From assembly GCA_013398295.1 (NCBI GenBank), contig VZSF01000875.1, positions 124,001-188,000 on the forward strand: a DNA stretch of 64,000 bases. The letters run 5' to 3'. The notes under the pieces were generated by a model. That model searched no databases. It saw only the letters and a program-made list of their open reading frames with translations, and was not told the origin of the DNA. Origin of the DNA: Chionis minor (taxonomy: Eukaryota > Chordata > Aves > Charadriiformes > Chionididae). The number at the start of each line of letters is the position of its first letter. Within the stretch, counting starts at the first letter, position 1. The position numbers were made by a program, and so were the translations under genes. Below, piece after piece: positions 63,100-64,000 of this stretch.

Positions 63100-64000
63100 A
63101 GCATTTCTAGTGGACCGTGCCACTGTGCTGTGGTCACTAGTGAAAAAGTTTAATAACATTGGCTCACAGGCAGAACTGCTATTCCCTCTGGCCAGTTACT
63201 TCTCTTTCAGGTTTCTGCTGAGAGGATGAACCCTGGGGATTCAATTCAGACCTCAGCAGGAGCCAGGATCTCAGCGCTATCATCCCAAGCCCTGTGCCAG
63301 TCCTGATCTACCAAGCAGAATCAGCCCTTCAGCTGTCGTTGATGCTCACTGGACCATACCTGTTCCTGACCATACGTGTAAGATACATGCTCTAGTGAAT
63401 GGAGTCCCTCCACCTGCAGTAGGCAGGTGTTGGTGTATTATATATTTCAGCTATTAGTTAAAAATTGCAGATTATCTTGTTCTTATTTAGTGTTGTTCTG
63501 TTGCCAGGCCATTCCGGGTTTTTTGGGTTGGTTTTTTTTTTTTTTTTTGGCCATACTGAATTCTGGAGCATTTTGTTAATTTTAATGTTTGGTACAAAAA
63601 GAATATCATTCCAGTGACCAAATGCTCCTATAAAAACACAGTGTTGTATTCAATCCCTTCTGTTGGGAGTACCAAACACAGCCTGATGATAAATTGAGAC
63701 CAAAACATAGTAGTGGAAGCGAGACACTGGTCAAATTCCAGTAGTTGTTAACGGAAAGTGTTGCTGATCTGAGCTTGGAGGTTTGCTGGTTTAGCCTTCA
63801 TAGCTTTGTGGCCATACACAGAAGCTGGGAGATTCATACTTTCCCTGACCATATAAACTTTCAAAGAGATACTTGACAGACCTCTGACAGATCCCTGCTT
63901 TAGTTTTTCCATATGTAATGTTATTTATATCTCAGGCTAATAGTAAGGCAGTGTATCCTATATAAGCTTTTTTTAACTACAAACTCTTCAGATCCGGCGT
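63100..64000. other. No gene recognised; T/G-rich tract near 63516-63548
   Basis: A GGG/TTTT alternation followed by 17 T lies at 63532-63548, in complement form the same kind of A/C-rich tract seen elsewhere in the window. No coding feature was recognised up to the window edge. Confidence 0.55.

Noticed and set aside
1..64000. CRISPR array, operon, prophage or bacterial mobile island
   Set aside because: No regularly spaced repeats, no dense ORFs and no ribosome-binding-site pattern. The CR1 elements mark vertebrate nuclear DNA.

Overview
The window looks like gene-poor nuclear DNA from a bird. The best evidence is a set of CR1-type LINE fragments. One of them (about 18004-18463, + strand) keeps the typical avian CR1 3' end, finishing in the short ATTCTATG-type terminal repeat. 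The rest is AT-rich sequence with short simple repeats, no bacterial-style gene packing and no operon structure. The longest stop-free stretches are only about 140-155 codons. By my rough estimate, a few such stretches are expected by chance in 64 kb at this base composition. I could not recognise any host protein-coding gene with confidence, so the window is best read as intergenic DNA or the inside of a very long intron.

Layout. 1-4.0 kb: unremarkable AT-rich DNA. 4.0-4.4 kb: an old, diverged antisense LINE of the CR1/L3 kind. 4.4-17.9 kb: mostly featureless, with a few simple repeats, an AT-rich patch (16.6-16.8 kb) and two chance-length ORFs. 17.9-18.5 kb: the best preserved CR1 copy, with an antisense exon-like segment across its 5' junction. 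20.56 kb: a 37-base poly-T run containing the window's only N. 21.9-24.5 kb: two exon-like signals, a Cys-rich mini-ORF running into a consensus splice donor and a 139-base acceptor-to-donor open segment. Their reading phases do not fit each other. 26.0-26.3 kb: a GC-richer patch with a perfect hairpin. 36.8-37.2 kb: a purine-rich tract. 37.5-38.3 kb: an antisense CR1 with an internal gap. 38.3-51.4 kb: few features beyond small tandem repeats. 51.45-51.64 and 56.12-56.25 kb: two more antisense CR1 pieces. 55.1-55.5 kb: two tandem acceptor-like sites followed by an open frame. 59.0-59.6 kb: a segment with a paired SOX-like palindrome and nested inverted repeats, the best regulatory-looking region. 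62.9-63.1 kb: a 47-codon ORF with a predicted membrane helix, directly after an acceptor-like site.

Nothing here shows genes working together. The most checkable leads are the possible exonised CR1 on the minus strand, the exon-like segment at 24322-24460, the membrane micropeptide candidate at 62956, and the SOX/inverted-repeat block near 59.2-59.4 kb. No complete novel system was found.
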